DNA of 64,000 nucleotides. It comes from Kocuria dechangensis (GTDB lineage Bacteria > Actinomycetota > Actinomycetes > Actinomycetales > Micrococcaceae). A program made the position numbers and the translations under genes. Where the stretch lies: NCBI RefSeq assembly GCF_014636775.1, contig NZ_BMEQ01000002.1, forward strand, positions 248,001-312,000, in the 5' to 3' direction. Below are positions 1 to 9,620 of the stretch, one piece after another. Within the stretch, counting starts at the first letter, position 1; each line of letters starts with the position of its first letter. The notes beneath the pieces were generated by a model. It was not told where the DNA came from. It did not search any database and was given only the letters and a program-made list of their open reading frames with translations.

Positions 1-1137
1 ATGGGCACCGCGGCCTTCCTCATGGTCTCCTTCGTGGGCGTGCCCTACACCGAGATCCTGGTCGCGGCGACCATCCCCGCCGTCCTCTACTTCCTTGGCA
101 TCTACCTGCAGGTGGACGGCTACGCGGCCCGCCGGGGCCTGCGCGGCGTGCCCGTGGACCGGCTGCCGCGGACCGTGGCGACCCTCGTGGCCGGCTGGCC
201 CTACGTCCTCGCCCTCATGCTGCTGACCGGCCTGCTGTTCGTCACGAACTCCGAGACCCAGGTGCCCTACTACGTCATCGCGGTGCTGCTCGCCGTGGCC
301 GTCCTGCGGCCCGGCAGGACGTTCGGCCCGCGCGAGTTCACGGAGTTCCTCGTGGACTCCGGCAGGACGCTGAGCAGCATCATCGGCATCATCGCCGGCG
401 TGGGCCTCATCGTCGGCGGTCTCACGGCAACCGGCGTGAGCCTGTCCCTGGCCCGCGAGCTCGTCGCGCTGGTGGGGGACAACGTGGTCCTGATCCTCAT
501 CGCCGGTGCGGTGACCTGCTTCATCATGGGCATGGGCATGACGATCTCGGCGGCCTACGTCTTCCTGGCCATCGTCATGGTCCCCGCGGTCATCGACCTG
601 GGCGTCAACCCGCTCGCGGCCCACCTGTTCGTCATCTACTGGGCCTCCGTCTCCTACATCACCCCGCCCGTGGGCCTGGCCGCCTTCGCGGCGGCCGGTC
701 TGGCCAAGGCGCCGGCGATGGCCACGAGCGTCGCGGCCATGAAGCTCGGCGCGGTGAAGTACATCGTCCCCTTCGGCTTCGCCCTCAACCCCGCGCTCGT
801 GGCGCAGGACTCGCCCGGCCGGATCGTGCTGGCCTTCGCGCTGAGCATCGTGGGGGTCTACGCCCTGGCCTCGGCGATCGAGGGCTGGACGGTCGGCTTC
901 GACCGGCGGATGCCGGTGCTGTTCCGGGTCACGGCCGCGGTCGGCGGGTTCCTGCTGTTCCTGCCCACGGCGCTCGCCGCCGTCGTCGGCCTCGCCCTGG
1001 TGGCCGGGAGCGTGCTGCTCACCTTCCTCACCGTGCGGCCGGCCCCCGAGGCCGAGCGGGGGGACGCGCCCGAGCCCGCGGCCGACGACGACGCCGTTCC
1101 CGCCCCGGCCACCGCCGCGGCCCCCGCGACCCTCTGA
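1..1137 (+). CDS. TRAP transporter fused permease, C-terminal part (5' end outside window)
   Basis: Membrane permease of a TRAP (probably TAXI-type, fused small plus large subunit) transporter, which imports organic acids with Na+ or H+ and a periplasmic binding protein. The visible 378 residues are almost wholly hydrophobic, with about nine membrane segments. The stretch SYITPPVGLAAFAAAGLAKA (about 218-237) is the conserved DctM-family motif. The C-terminal 40 residues are a Pro/Ala/Asp-rich tail. Fused permeases usually exceed 600 residues, so the first ATG at base 1 is probably an internal Met. The enoyl-CoA hydratase gene starts 15 bases after the stop, so the imported substrate probably feeds the CoA enzymes downstream. 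Substrate unknown. Confidence 0.85.
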   Translation: MGTAAFLMVSFVGVPYTEILVAATIPAVLYFLGIYLQVDGYAARRGLRGVPVDRLPRTVATLVAGWPYVLALMLLTGLLFVTNSETQVPYYVIAVLLAVAVLRPGRTFGPREFTEFLVDSGRTLSSIIGIIAGVGLIVGGLTATGVSLSLARELVALVGDNVVLILIAGAVTCFIMGMGMTISAAYVFLAIVMVPAVIDLGVNPLAAHLFVIYWASVSYITPPVGLAAFAAAGLAKAPAMATSVAAMKLGAVKYIVPFGFALNPALVAQDSPGRIVLAFALSIVGVYALASAIEGWTVGFDRRMPVLFRVTAAVGGFLLFLPTALAAVVGLALVAGSVLLTFLTVRPAPEAERGDAPEPAADDDAVPAPATAAAPATL

Positions 1138-1152
1138 CCGGAAGGACCCGTC

Positions 1153-2036
<884 letters not shown>

Positions 2037-2040
<4 letters not shown>

Positions 2041-2918
2041 CCCCCCAGCCGACCGCCGACGCCGTCCGCAGCGTCCTCGTCGTGGGATCCGGTGCCATGG
2101 GCACCCAGATCGGCGCGGTCTTCGCCCTCGCCGGATACGACGTCACGACGAGCGACCTCGCCCCGGACGCCCTCGCGCGGTCCCGCGACGAGGTGCGCCG
2201 CCGCCTCGGGCGGCTCGCCGAGAAGGGCGCCCGCACCCGGGAGGAGGTGGACGCGGCCCTGGGGCGGATGGCCTACACGACCGACTCCCTCCAGGCCGCC
2301 CGCTCCACCGACTTCGTGGTCGAGGCCGCCGTCGAGCGCCTCGACATCAAGCGGCAGCTGTTCGCGGACCTCGACGAGGTCGCCCCCGAGCACGCGGTCC
2401 TGGCCACGAACTCCTCGACCATCCCGTCCTCGCTGCTCATGGACGCCACGGGGCGCCCGGACAGGGTGTGCAACATGCACTTCTTCAACCCCGCGCTCGT
2501 CATGGCGTGCGTCGAGGTGGTGCGGAACCCGCAGACCTCGGACGCGACCGTCGAGACCACGGTGGAGCTGGCCCGCCGGCTCGGCAAGCAGCCGGTCCGG
2601 CTCAACCAGGAGGTCCCCGGCTTCGTCGCCAACCGCCTCCTCGGGGCCCTGCGGGACGAGGCCCTGCGCCTCGAGGCGGCCGGGGTGGCGAGCTTCGAGG
2701 ACATCGACACGGCGGCGCGGACCGCCCTGGGCCACCCCATGGGCCCGTTCGAGCTCATGGACCTGGTCGGCATCGACGTCTCCTACCTGATCCGCATGGC
2801 GGAGCACGAGCAGAGCGGGGACCCCGCGGACCTGCCCCACCCCTCCGTGCAGAAGCTCTACGAGCAGGGCCACTACGGCCGCAAGAGCGGCCGCGGCTGG
2901 TACGAGTACGCCGGCTGA
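2037..2918 (+). CDS. 3-hydroxyacyl-CoA dehydrogenase
   Basis: NAD-dependent dehydrogenase of 293 residues, the step after the hydratase. It has an N-terminal Rossmann motif (VVGSGAMGTQIG, about 15-26), the NSSTIPSS catalytic-serine region, the conserved HFFNP motif and a C-terminal 3HCDH domain with GHPMGPFELMDLVG. Length is normal for the short HBD/PaaH type. The ATG overlaps the hydratase stop by four bases (ATGA). It could equally act on 3-hydroxybutyryl-CoA or a carnitine-like 3-hydroxyacid; the neighbouring CaiB-type transferase hints at a CoA-activated small acid. Confidence 0.9.
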
Positions 2919-2942
2919 GCACCGGCCGGGCAGGGGGCGCGA

Positions 2943-2985
2943 CGACGGGCACCACGACGGGCACCACGACGGACAGCACGACGGA
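2943..2985 (+). repeat. 12-nt tandem repeat in intergenic spacer
   Basis: About 3.5 tandem copies of CGACGGGCACCA (two exact, one with three mismatches, one partial) fill the spacer between the dehydrogenase stop and the CoA-transferase ribosome site. It is the only spacer longer than a few bases in this otherwise overlapping operon. Confidence 0.8.
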
Positions 2986-3012
2986 CGAAGGACCACGATG
3001 AGAGGAACGGAC

Positions 3013-4227
3013 ATGAGCCACACCGCGCGAGCGCACACCCTGCAGGAGATCTTCGGCCGTCCCGGGACGGGCCCGCTGGCGGGGGTCGTGGTCGCGGACC
3101 TCAGCCGGGTGCTCGCCGGGCCCTACTGCACGATGCTCCTCGCGGACATGGGCGCGACCGTCATCAAGGTGGAGAGCGCGGCCGGCGACGACGCCCGCGC
3201 CTGGGTGCCCCCGCACCGGGACGGCGAGAGCACCTTCTTCCTGTCGGTGAACCGCAACAAGTACTCGATCGCCCTGGACTTCACCGACCCGGAGCAGCTG
3301 GCCCTCGTGGAGCAGATCGTCGCCCGCGCGGACATCCTCGTGGAGAACTTCAAGCCGGGCGGGCTCGCCCGGTACGGCCTCGACTACGAGACCGTCAGCG
3401 CGTGGCGGCCGGACCTCGTCTACGCCTCCATCACCGGCTTCGGGACCGCCGGGGGAGCCGAGCTGCCCGGCTACGACCTGCTCGCCCAGGCCCTCTCCGG
3501 CATGATGAGCCTCACCGGCAGCCAGCACGGCGAGCCGTACCGCGCCGGGGTGGCGCTCTTCGACGTCATCACCGGTCTGCACGCGTCCACCGGGATCCTC
3601 GGCGCCTTCCACGAGCGGCAGGCCTCGGGCAGGGGCCAGCACGTGGAGCTGAACCTGCTGTCCTCCGCCCTGTCCGGGCTCGTCAACCAGTCCACCGCCT
3701 ACGTGGCCGGCGGCACCGTGCCGGCACGCATGGGCAACGAACACCCGAGCCTCTACCCGTACGAGCCGTTCCCGGCCCGGGACAAGGAGATCGTCATCGC
3801 TGTGGGCAACAACGGGCAGTTCGCCCGGCTGTGCGCGTGCCTGGGCGTCCCCGCGCTCGCCCAGGAGCAGCGCTTCGCCACGGTGGCGGCCCGCAACGCC
3901 AACCGGGCGGCGCTGCGCGAGCTCATGGTGGAGCGGCTCGCCGTCCGGGACGCCGAGGACTGGTTCCAGCGGCTCATGGCCGTCCAGGTCCCCTGCGCGC
4001 CGATCCTGGCGGTCGACGAGGGCGTCCGGTTCGCCCAGGGGCTCGGCCTCGACCCCGTGGCCCTCGCCGGCTCCGGGGACCGGGAGATCCCCACGGTGCG
4101 CCACCCGGTGTCCTTCAGCCGGACCCCCGTGGACTACACGCAGGCCCCGCCCCGGCTCGACGGCGACCGCGACCGGGTCCTGGCCTGGCTGGAGAGCGGA
4201 AAGCCCGCGGTCCGGAAGGCGTCATGA
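3013..4227 (+). CDS. CaiB/BaiF family (class III) CoA-transferase
   Basis: Class III CoA-transferase of 404 residues that would move CoA between an acyl-CoA donor and a carboxylic acid. Family marks are the N-terminal VVVADLSRVLAGPYCTMLLADMGA, the NRNKYSIALD segment with the following DILVENFKPG, and the catalytic Asp region PGYDLLAQALSGMM. The ATG at 3013 is chosen because AGAGGA lies 6 bases before it; an ATG at 2998 would add five residues. It follows the hydratase and dehydrogenase in the same direction and ends in an ATGA overlap with a 19-codon mini-ORF. It probably activates the acid brought in by the TRAP system. Confidence 0.9.
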   Translation: MSHTARAHTLQEIFGRPGTGPLAGVVVADLSRVLAGPYCTMLLADMGATVIKVESAAGDDARAWVPPHRDGESTFFLSVNRNKYSIALDFTDPEQLALVEQIVARADILVENFKPGGLARYGLDYETVSAWRPDLVYASITGFGTAGGAELPGYDLLAQALSGMMSLTGSQHGEPYRAGVALFDVITGLHASTGILGAFHERQASGRGQHVELNLLSSALSGLVNQSTAYVAGGTVPARMGNEHPSLYPYEPFPARDKEIVIAVGNNGQFARLCACLGVPALAQEQRFATVAARNANRAALRELMVERLAVRDAEDWFQRLMAVQVPCAPILAVDEGVRFAQGLGLDPVALAGSGDREIPTVRHPVSFSRTPVDYTQAPPRLDGDRDRVLAWLESGKPAVRKAS

Positions 4228-4283
4228 ACGCCGTCCACCGCACCGACCCGGAGCCGGCCGCCGCCGAGGCCGGACGTGCATGA
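4224..4283 (+). CDS. 19-codon mini-ORF bridging CoA-transferase and MFS genes
   Basis: A tiny frame, MNAVHRTDPEPAAAEAGRA, starts in an ATGA overlap with the transferase stop and ends in another ATGA overlap with the MFS start. It carries no recognisable domain. The double overlap suggests it keeps ribosomes moving to the MFS gene, whose own start has only a weak GAGG about 10 bases upstream. It may equally be chance. Confidence 0.35.
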   Translation: MNAVHRTDPEPAAAEAGRA

Positions 4284-5695
4284 GCAGGACGCGGCGGGGA
4301 CGCTCCGGCAGGCGCGCCGGGCGGATCGCCTACCCGGCGCTGCTGGGCACGACCGCGATGGGGACCATGTCCTCCAACGTCATCAACGCGCCTCTGTGGG
4401 TGATCCGGACGGACCTGGGCATGACGGCCCAGGAGTCGGTCCTGGCGGTCAGCGCGTTCACGGTCGCCATGGCGACGTCCGTTCCGCTGGCCGGGTGGCT
4501 GGGTGATCGGCTGGGGGTGAAGACCTTCCTGATCGCCGCCCTCGGCGTCATGGTCCTGGCCGAGCTCACGGCCGCCGCCGCCGGGGGCCTGGAGACGCTC
4601 GTCCTCGCCCGCACGGTGCAGGGCGCCGCGTGCAGCGCGATCCCGCCGTGCGTGCAGACCGCCCTCGTCACCGCCTGGCCGGAGCGGACGGCGCAGACCA
4701 TGGGCGCGTGGGCCTCGGCCATCGGGCTGGGGCAGGCCGTCGGGCCGCCCTTCGGCGGGGTCATCACCGAGGCCCTCGGGTGGCGCTGGGTCTTCCTCGT
4801 GCACGCCGGACTGGTCCTGCTCCTGATGGGCCTGCTGGCCGTGTTCATGCCCCGCGTCGGCCGGCGCCGTCCGCCCATGCACGTGTCCGCGATGTTCTGG
4901 CTCGTCTTCGGGGGCGCCTCGACGGCCGCCGCCGTGGTGTTCGTCGGGCAGAGCGCGCCCTGGGCGGGGGCGCTGCTGCTCGCGGTCGGCGCGGTGCTCG
5001 GCTGGGGGATGTTCGTCCACCTCTCCCGGCGCCGCGCCCGCGCCGCCCGCCGGGACCGGGAGGCGCCCCGGCCGCTGGTGGACCCCGTCCTGCTGCGGGA
5101 CTCCGGCTACCTCACCGCCGCGGCCGGCGCGGGCCTGGCCATGGGCTCCATGGCGGTCTGCATCGTCGCCATGCCCCTGTTCCTGGCCTCGGACCTGGAC
5201 CTGGGACCGGCCCAGATCGGCGTCGTCGTCCTCACGCTGGCGCTCGCCATGACGGCGGCCGGCCCCTTCGCCGCGCGAGTGGGCCGACGGCGCGGCGGCG
5301 GGGTGCAGCTGGCCCGCGGCGTCGTGCTCCTCGTGGTGGCCGCGCCGGTCGTCACGGTGGCGATGGTCGCGTCCCGGCTCGGGGTCGCCCTCTGGGTGGT
5401 GGTGCTCCTCGTGGTCCTGGGGCTCGTGGTCGCCGGGACCGGCATCGCCTTCGCCCAGAGCGCGGCGGCCACGGAGCTCGTCCTCTCGCCCGCCGGGCGC
5501 TCGGGGACCGCGGTCGGCATCCACAACATGATCCGCTTCCTCTCGATGGCCGCCGGCTACTCCGGGGTCTCCCTGGCGTACGCCGCGGGCGCATCGCTGT
5601 ACGTCTTCCCCGTCCTCGCCCTGATGGCGCTGGGCCTGCTCGCGGCGCTGCGCGCCACCCGCGGGCCGCGCCCGCGGCTCGTCCCCCAGCAGTGA
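4280..5695 (+). CDS. MFS transporter (DHA2/EmrB-QacA-like)
   Basis: Major facilitator protein of 471 residues with about 14 hydrophobic segments. The motif A-like loop GWLGDRLGVKTF (about 74-85) and motif C-like GLGQAVGPPFGGVI (about 152-165) resemble proton-driven drug exporters of the DHA2 group. It is the last gene of the TRAP/CoA operon, joined by overlapping stop and start. Its likely job is export of a toxic substrate or intermediate, but uptake cannot be excluded. A basic N-terminus (SRTRRGRSGRRAGR) fits the cytoplasmic side. Confidence 0.85.
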   Translation: MSRTRRGRSGRRAGRIAYPALLGTTAMGTMSSNVINAPLWVIRTDLGMTAQESVLAVSAFTVAMATSVPLAGWLGDRLGVKTFLIAALGVMVLAELTAAAAGGLETLVLARTVQGAACSAIPPCVQTALVTAWPERTAQTMGAWASAIGLGQAVGPPFGGVITEALGWRWVFLVHAGLVLLLMGLLAVFMPRVGRRRPPMHVSAMFWLVFGGASTAAAVVFVGQSAPWAGALLLAVGAVLGWGMFVHLSRRRARAARRDREAPRPLVDPVLLRDSGYLTAAAGAGLAMGSMAVCIVAMPLFLASDLDLGPAQIGVVVLTLALAMTAAGPFAARVGRRRGGGVQLARGVVLLVVAAPVVTVAMVASRLGVALWVVVLLVVLGLVVAGTGIAFAQSAAATELVLSPAGRSGTAVGIHNMIRFLSMAAGYSGVSLAYAAGASLYVFPVLALMALGLLAALRATRGPRPRLVPQQ

Positions 5696-5802
5696 CCCTC
5701 GTCCCCGGTGGCCGGCGGACTACACTGCGAACCACCGCCCCTCCCCGCCCGGTCCTCGGATCCCGCGAGGCACGGGAACCGTGGGACAGGTCGTGAGAGG
5801 GG

Positions 5803-6030
5803 GTGCACGTGCCCGCACGTGCTCCATGGTCGCGCTGGCTGGTCGTCATCGGCCTCGCCGGCATGCTGCTCGGAGCCCTCGATCCCCTCGAGGGGTCGCT
5901 CATCATCCTGCCGCCCTATGGCGTCGGCTGGCTGCTGGGTCTCGTGGGCGCCGTCTCCGCGCTGATCGAGTTCTTCAGGCGTCCATCGCGGTCCCGGGCG
6001 CGGGGAACACGGTCTCCGAGATCTCGATGA
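5803..6030 (+). CDS. small two-helix membrane protein, unknown
   Basis: A 75-residue protein with two hydrophobic segments (about 11-25 and 32-60) and a strongly basic tail. It starts at GTG behind a good GAGAGGGG site. Its last 56 bases overlap the 3' end of the convergent LysR gene. No family recognised. The ribosome site and membrane character support a real gene; the short length and overlap keep confidence moderate. Confidence 0.5.
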   Translation: MHVPARAPWSRWLVVIGLAGMLLGALDPLEGSLIILPPYGVGWLLGLVGAVSALIEFFRRPSRSRARGTRSPRSR

Positions 6031-6886
6031 CGGCCCGCAGGGCGGGGTTGGCGTCTCCGTGGCGCCAGATGAGACGGACCTCCACCGGCTTCTGCTCCTG
6101 CGTCAGCGGCCTGTAGACCACGCCCCGGGAGGGGACGTTGTCCCGGACGCTGGAGAGGATGAGGGAGATGCCCATCCCGGCGCCGACTAGGACCACCAGG
6201 GTCCAGGAGTCGGGGGCCACCTGGACGATGCGCGGGACGAACCCCGCGTTCATCGCCAGCGTGTTGAGCCGGTTGGGCAGGGTGGCCCCGGCGCCCCCGG
6301 GCAGGACGATCCACGCCTCGTCGGCGAGGTCCTCGACGTCCACGGAGTCCCGGTCCGCGAGGGGATGGTTCTCCGGCAGCGCGATCAGCAGCTCCTCCAG
6401 GGCGATGAGCCGGGAGCTGATCTCCGCGGGCAGGAAGTCCCACCGGCCGATCAGGAGGTCGAGGGAGTCGTCGAGGATCCTCTCCAGGCCCACGTGGGAG
6501 AACTGGGAGCTGTAGAGCTCCAGGGAGATGCCGGGGCGCCGGCGGCGGATCTGGCGCGCCAGCTCGCCCACCGCCTGGTTCACGGACGCCCCCGCGAAGC
6601 CGAGCCGGACCCGCCCGATCTCGCCCTCCTGCGACTTCCGGACCACGTCCTTGATCCGCTGGGAGAGCATGACGAGCTCCCGGGCGGGCTCGAGAAGGGC
6701 CTCCCCCTGGGGAGTGAGGGTCACGTGGCGGGTGTTGCGCTCGAAGAGCGAGGCCCCCAGCTCCGACTCCAGCTGGCGGATCAGGCGGCTCAGGGGCGGC
6801 TGGGCCATGTGCAGGCGCTTGGCGGCGCGGCCGAAGTGCAGCTCCTCGGCGACGGCGAGGAACGCCTGGGCCTTGTGGACTTCCAT
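5975..6886 (-). CDS. LysR-family transcriptional regulator
   Basis: A 303-residue LysR protein: winged HTH at about 1-60 (LAVAEELHFGRAAKRLHMAQPPLSRLIRQLE) and a substrate-binding domain from about 90. The HTH is of the CatR/BenM/AlsR-like sort, often tied to catabolic operons responding to pathway acids. It converges on the TRAP/CoA operon and diverges from the acetamidase gene across a 443-base region, so either could be its target. Confidence 0.92.
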   Translation of the reverse strand: MEVHKAQAFLAVAEELHFGRAAKRLHMAQPPLSRLIRQLESELGASLFERNTRHVTLTPQGEALLEPARELVMLSQRIKDVVRKSQEGEIGRVRLGFAGASVNQAVGELARQIRRRRPGISLELYSSQFSHVGLERILDDSLDLLIGRWDFLPAEISSRLIALEELLIALPENHPLADRDSVDVEDLADEAWIVLPGGAGATLPNRLNTLAMNAGFVPRIVQVAPDSWTLVVLVGAGMGISLILSSVRDNVPSRGVVYRPLTQEQKPVEVRLIWRHGDANPALRAVIEISETVFPAPGTAMDA

Positions 6887-7329
6887 CCCGCAAGACTATG
6901 ACTCTCAGCACATCACCGGGGGAGTCCTGACGCTCCGCGTGACACGAATCGGTCGGAACACGCAGATTCCCCAGCCGGGACAGGACGGGCACTCGGTCTT
7001 CACGATCGGGAAACGATCCCGTCTCGATATGAGTCATCTTCCGCACAGACACCCCCTTTTGATGCACATGACGCTACTGTGAGTGGCGCAGGTCACACGG
7101 GCGCACTTGCACAGCTCCGACAACGGCGTCGGCCTGTCCGCACCCGGCCCCTTTCCGGCCGGTGCGCCCGGTGACCTGTCCAAACTTCCCCCGCGAGGGG
7201 CTCCACCGCGGCGGTCCCGCCGCGCCGTTCCCGTCATTCCCCGGTAACAGGCCGGACCGCACCGGGAAACACCACCTCCTTACCGTCAGAGGCGTACGGA
7301 CCGAACGCCGCTGACCCGAGGAGCACCCC
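6887..7329. promoter_or_regulatory. 443-base divergent intergenic region (LysR / acetamidase)
   Basis: No gene seen. It separates the LysR gene and the acetamidase gene, so it must hold both promoters. Visible structure: CGGGA-N5-TCCCG at 7007-7021 and TGTGA-N10-TCACA at 7078-7097. The former has a LysR-box-like length; neither is a firm operator. The acetamidase ribosome site is GAGGAG just before 7330. Confidence 0.4.
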
Positions 7330-8709
7330 ATGCCTGATCACGTCGGACGACGAGCCGCCACCGAGCTGCAGCGAGGCCTGGGGCGCAGGCCCTTCCTCCG
7401 GGCCGTGGCGGGCATGGCCACCGCCGGCGCCGTGACCGGGGCCGGCATGGGCGCGGCCCACGCGGCGCCCTCGGCCACGGCCGCCGCGATGGCCGCCCAC
7501 CCCTCGTCCGGCAGCGGGGTGCCCGGCTTCCACGGCAGGATCCTGCAGCCCGGCACGGGCCGGATCCCCGGCGACCACTACCTGCGCTCCACCCCGGAGA
7601 GCGTGCTGTGGGGCTACGTCCCGTCCGTGGACGCCGAGCCCGCGATGCGGATGCGCTCCGGGCAGACCGTCACCATCGACGCCGTCTCCCACGAGGGCAT
7701 CCTCGAGGACCAGGGGCGGGACCCGCTGGCCTGGTTCGGGGAGCAGGGCGTGCGGAGGGCCGACGTGCTCGAGGACGCGGTGGAGATCGCCCGCGACTAC
7801 GACCGCACCGAGCGGGACTTCGACAGGGACGGCCCCCACGTGGTCACCGGGCCGGTGTTCGTCGAGGAGGCCCGCCCGGGCGACGTCCTGAAGATCGAGA
7901 CGCTGCGCGCCGACCTGCGCGTCCCCTACGGCGTGGTGTCCAGCCGGCACGGCAAGGGCGCGCTGCCGAGGACCGCCGACGGCGCCGCCGCCGGGATCGG
8001 CCTCGACGAGGTCATGCCTCCTGCCGGGACGGACGGCCGCGCCACGGGCGACCCGGAGCAGTACGGCAACGTCTCGGTGTTCACCCCGGTGGAGCACGGC
8101 GAGGGCGTGATGGGCGGCGGGCAGGTCCGCTTCCCGCTGCGGCCATTCATGGGCATGATGGGCGTCGCCTACGCCCAGGGCTCGGGGTCCACCGACGGCC
8201 TGCTCAACTCCATCCCGCCCACCCTCGGCGGCGGCAACATCGACATCCGCCACCTGGGCGTCGGCTCCACCTTCTACCTGCCCGTGCACGCGGACGGCGC
8301 CCTGTTCTACGTGGGGGACCCGCACATGGCCATGGGCGACGGCGAGGTCGCGCTCACCGCGATGGAGGGCTCGCTGCGCGGGACGTTCCGGCTCACCGTC
8401 TGCCGGGCGGGGGAGGGGGACGCCCCCTCGGTGGCCCACACCTACCCGTTCGCCGAGACCGACGAGCACTGGATCCCGATCGGCCTGTCCGACCCGGAGG
8501 GCTCCGGCGGCGGGGAGCAGAACTCCGACCTGGACGTGGCGATGCGCCGCGCCGTGGTCAACGCCCTGGACTTCCTGGAGCACGACCGCGGCATGGACCG
8601 GGCCATCGCCTACGCCTACCTCTCGGCGGCCGCGGACTTCGCGATCTCCCAGGTCGTGGACCGCACGGTGGGCGTGCACGGGCTGATCCGCAAGGCGGAC
8701 TTCCGGTAG
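7330..8709 (+). CDS. Tat-exported acetamidase/formamidase family protein
   Basis: Amidohydrolase of the FmdA/AmdA family (459 residues) that would release ammonia from formamide, acetamide or a related amide. It begins with a twin-arginine signal: GRRPFLRAVAG followed by a hydrophobic stretch and a likely AHA/AAP cleavage near residue 42. The mature part has the family segments GPVFVEEARPGDVLKIE (about 176-192), RHGKGALPR and the late HMAMGDGEVALTAMEG. Most family members are cytoplasmic, so export is unusual. The gene is monocistronic and is followed by a hairpin at 8747-8789. Confidence 0.88.
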   Translation: MPDHVGRRAATELQRGLGRRPFLRAVAGMATAGAVTGAGMGAAHAAPSATAAAMAAHPSSGSGVPGFHGRILQPGTGRIPGDHYLRSTPESVLWGYVPSVDAEPAMRMRSGQTVTIDAVSHEGILEDQGRDPLAWFGEQGVRRADVLEDAVEIARDYDRTERDFDRDGPHVVTGPVFVEEARPGDVLKIETLRADLRVPYGVVSSRHGKGALPRTADGAAAGIGLDEVMPPAGTDGRATGDPEQYGNVSVFTPVEHGEGVMGGGQVRFPLRPFMGMMGVAYAQGSGSTDGLLNSIPPTLGGGNIDIRHLGVGSTFYLPVHADGALFYVGDPHMAMGDGEVALTAMEGSLRGTFRLTVCRAGEGDAPSVAHTYPFAETDEHWIPIGLSDPEGSGGGEQNSDLDVAMRRAVVNALDFLEHDRGMDRAIAYAYLSAAADFAISQVVDRTVGVHGLIRKADFR

Positions 8710-8746
8710 GAAGCGACGGATCAGGAGTGACGGATCGGGCGCGACG

Positions 8747-8789
8747 GCGATCGGGCGCCCCGGCGCTGGCCCGCCGGGGGCCCGATCGC
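8747..8789 (+). terminator. hairpin terminator after acetamidase gene
   Basis: Near-perfect inverted repeat, GCGATCGGGC... paired with ...GCCCGATCGC, with one bulged base and a six-base loop. No T-run follows, as is common in high-GC actinomycetes. It may also serve the convergent response-regulator gene. Confidence 0.75.
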
Positions 8790-8904
8790 GTCACGGTCCC
8801 ACTCTTCCCGCTGCGCGCCCCCGGCGACAGGGACCATGGTCTGAGATTCGGGACCGCCGACCGATACCTGGGGATGACCCCCGGCTCCCGGAGGGACGGG
8901 CGGC

Positions 8905-9564
8905 TCAGTCGGCGGGGCCCACCCGGATCAGGCCGGCGCGGGCGGCCAGGACGACCGCCTGGGTCCGGTCCCGCGCGCCCAGCTTCGCGAACAGGTTGCC
9001 CACGTGCGTCTTGACGGTCGGCTCGCCCAGTTGCAGCGCGGCGGCGATCTCCGCGTTGCTCGCGCCGCGGCCCATGAGCTCCAGCACCTCCCGCTCGCGC
9101 GGGGTCAGGGACGCCTGCAGCGCGGGATCCGGCTCCGGCGCGGGCGGCTCGGCCTCCACGAGGGCGGCCGCCACGGAGGGGCTGAGCACGGCGGTGCCCC
9201 GGCACGCGGCGCGCACGGCGCTGATGAACTCCTCCGGCTCCGCGCTCTTGAGCAGGTAGCCGCGGGCCCCCGCCCGCAGCGCCGGCAGGACGTAGCGCTC
9301 CGAGGAGAAGGTGGTCACCGCGATCACCACGATCTCGGGGTGCCGCTCGGCGAGGACGCGGATCGCCTCCGGGCCGTCCATCACGGGCATCTGCAGGTCC
9401 ATGAGCACCGCGTCCGGGCGCAGCCGCTCGCACAGCTCCACCGCCTCGCGGCCGTCGGCGGCCTCGCCCACGCACTCGAGGTCGTCCTCGTGGTCGAGGA
9501 ACAGCCGCAGGGCTCGCCGCATCAGGGGCTGGTCGTCGGCGACGAGGACTCTGAGGCTGCGCAC
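8905..9564 (-). CDS. NarL/LuxR-type response regulator
   Basis: A 219-residue two-component regulator. The receiver domain (5-120) has the acidic pair D10/D11, phosphorylation site D56 in AVLMDLQMP, and the conserved Lys in GARGYLLKSAEPEE. The C-terminal LuxR HTH (about 150-210) shows LTPREREVLELMGRGASNAE. It is divergent from the histidine kinase gene with only 56 bases between, so the two form a pair. Signal unknown. Confidence 0.93.
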   Translation of the reverse strand: MRSLRVLVADDQPLMRRALRLFLDHEDDLECVGEAADGREAVELCERLRPDAVLMDLQMPVMDGPEAIRVLAERHPEIVVIAVTTFSSERYVLPALRAGARGYLLKSAEPEEFISAVRAACRGTAVLSPSVAAALVEAEPPAPEPDPALQASLTPREREVLELMGRGASNAEIAAALQLGEPTVKTHVGNLFAKLGARDRTQAVVLAARAGLIRVGPAD

Positions 9565-9620
9565 AGGGGCAAGCTAGCACGCGTCCGGGGCGGGGTCCCA
9601 CGTTGATAGGTTCGACCACC

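Noticed and set aside
7078-7097. TGTGA-N10-TCACA upstream of the acetamidase gene as a CRP site
   Set aside because: Half-sites are exact but the spacing is 10 rather than 6, which puts them on the wrong helical register for CRP/GlxR.
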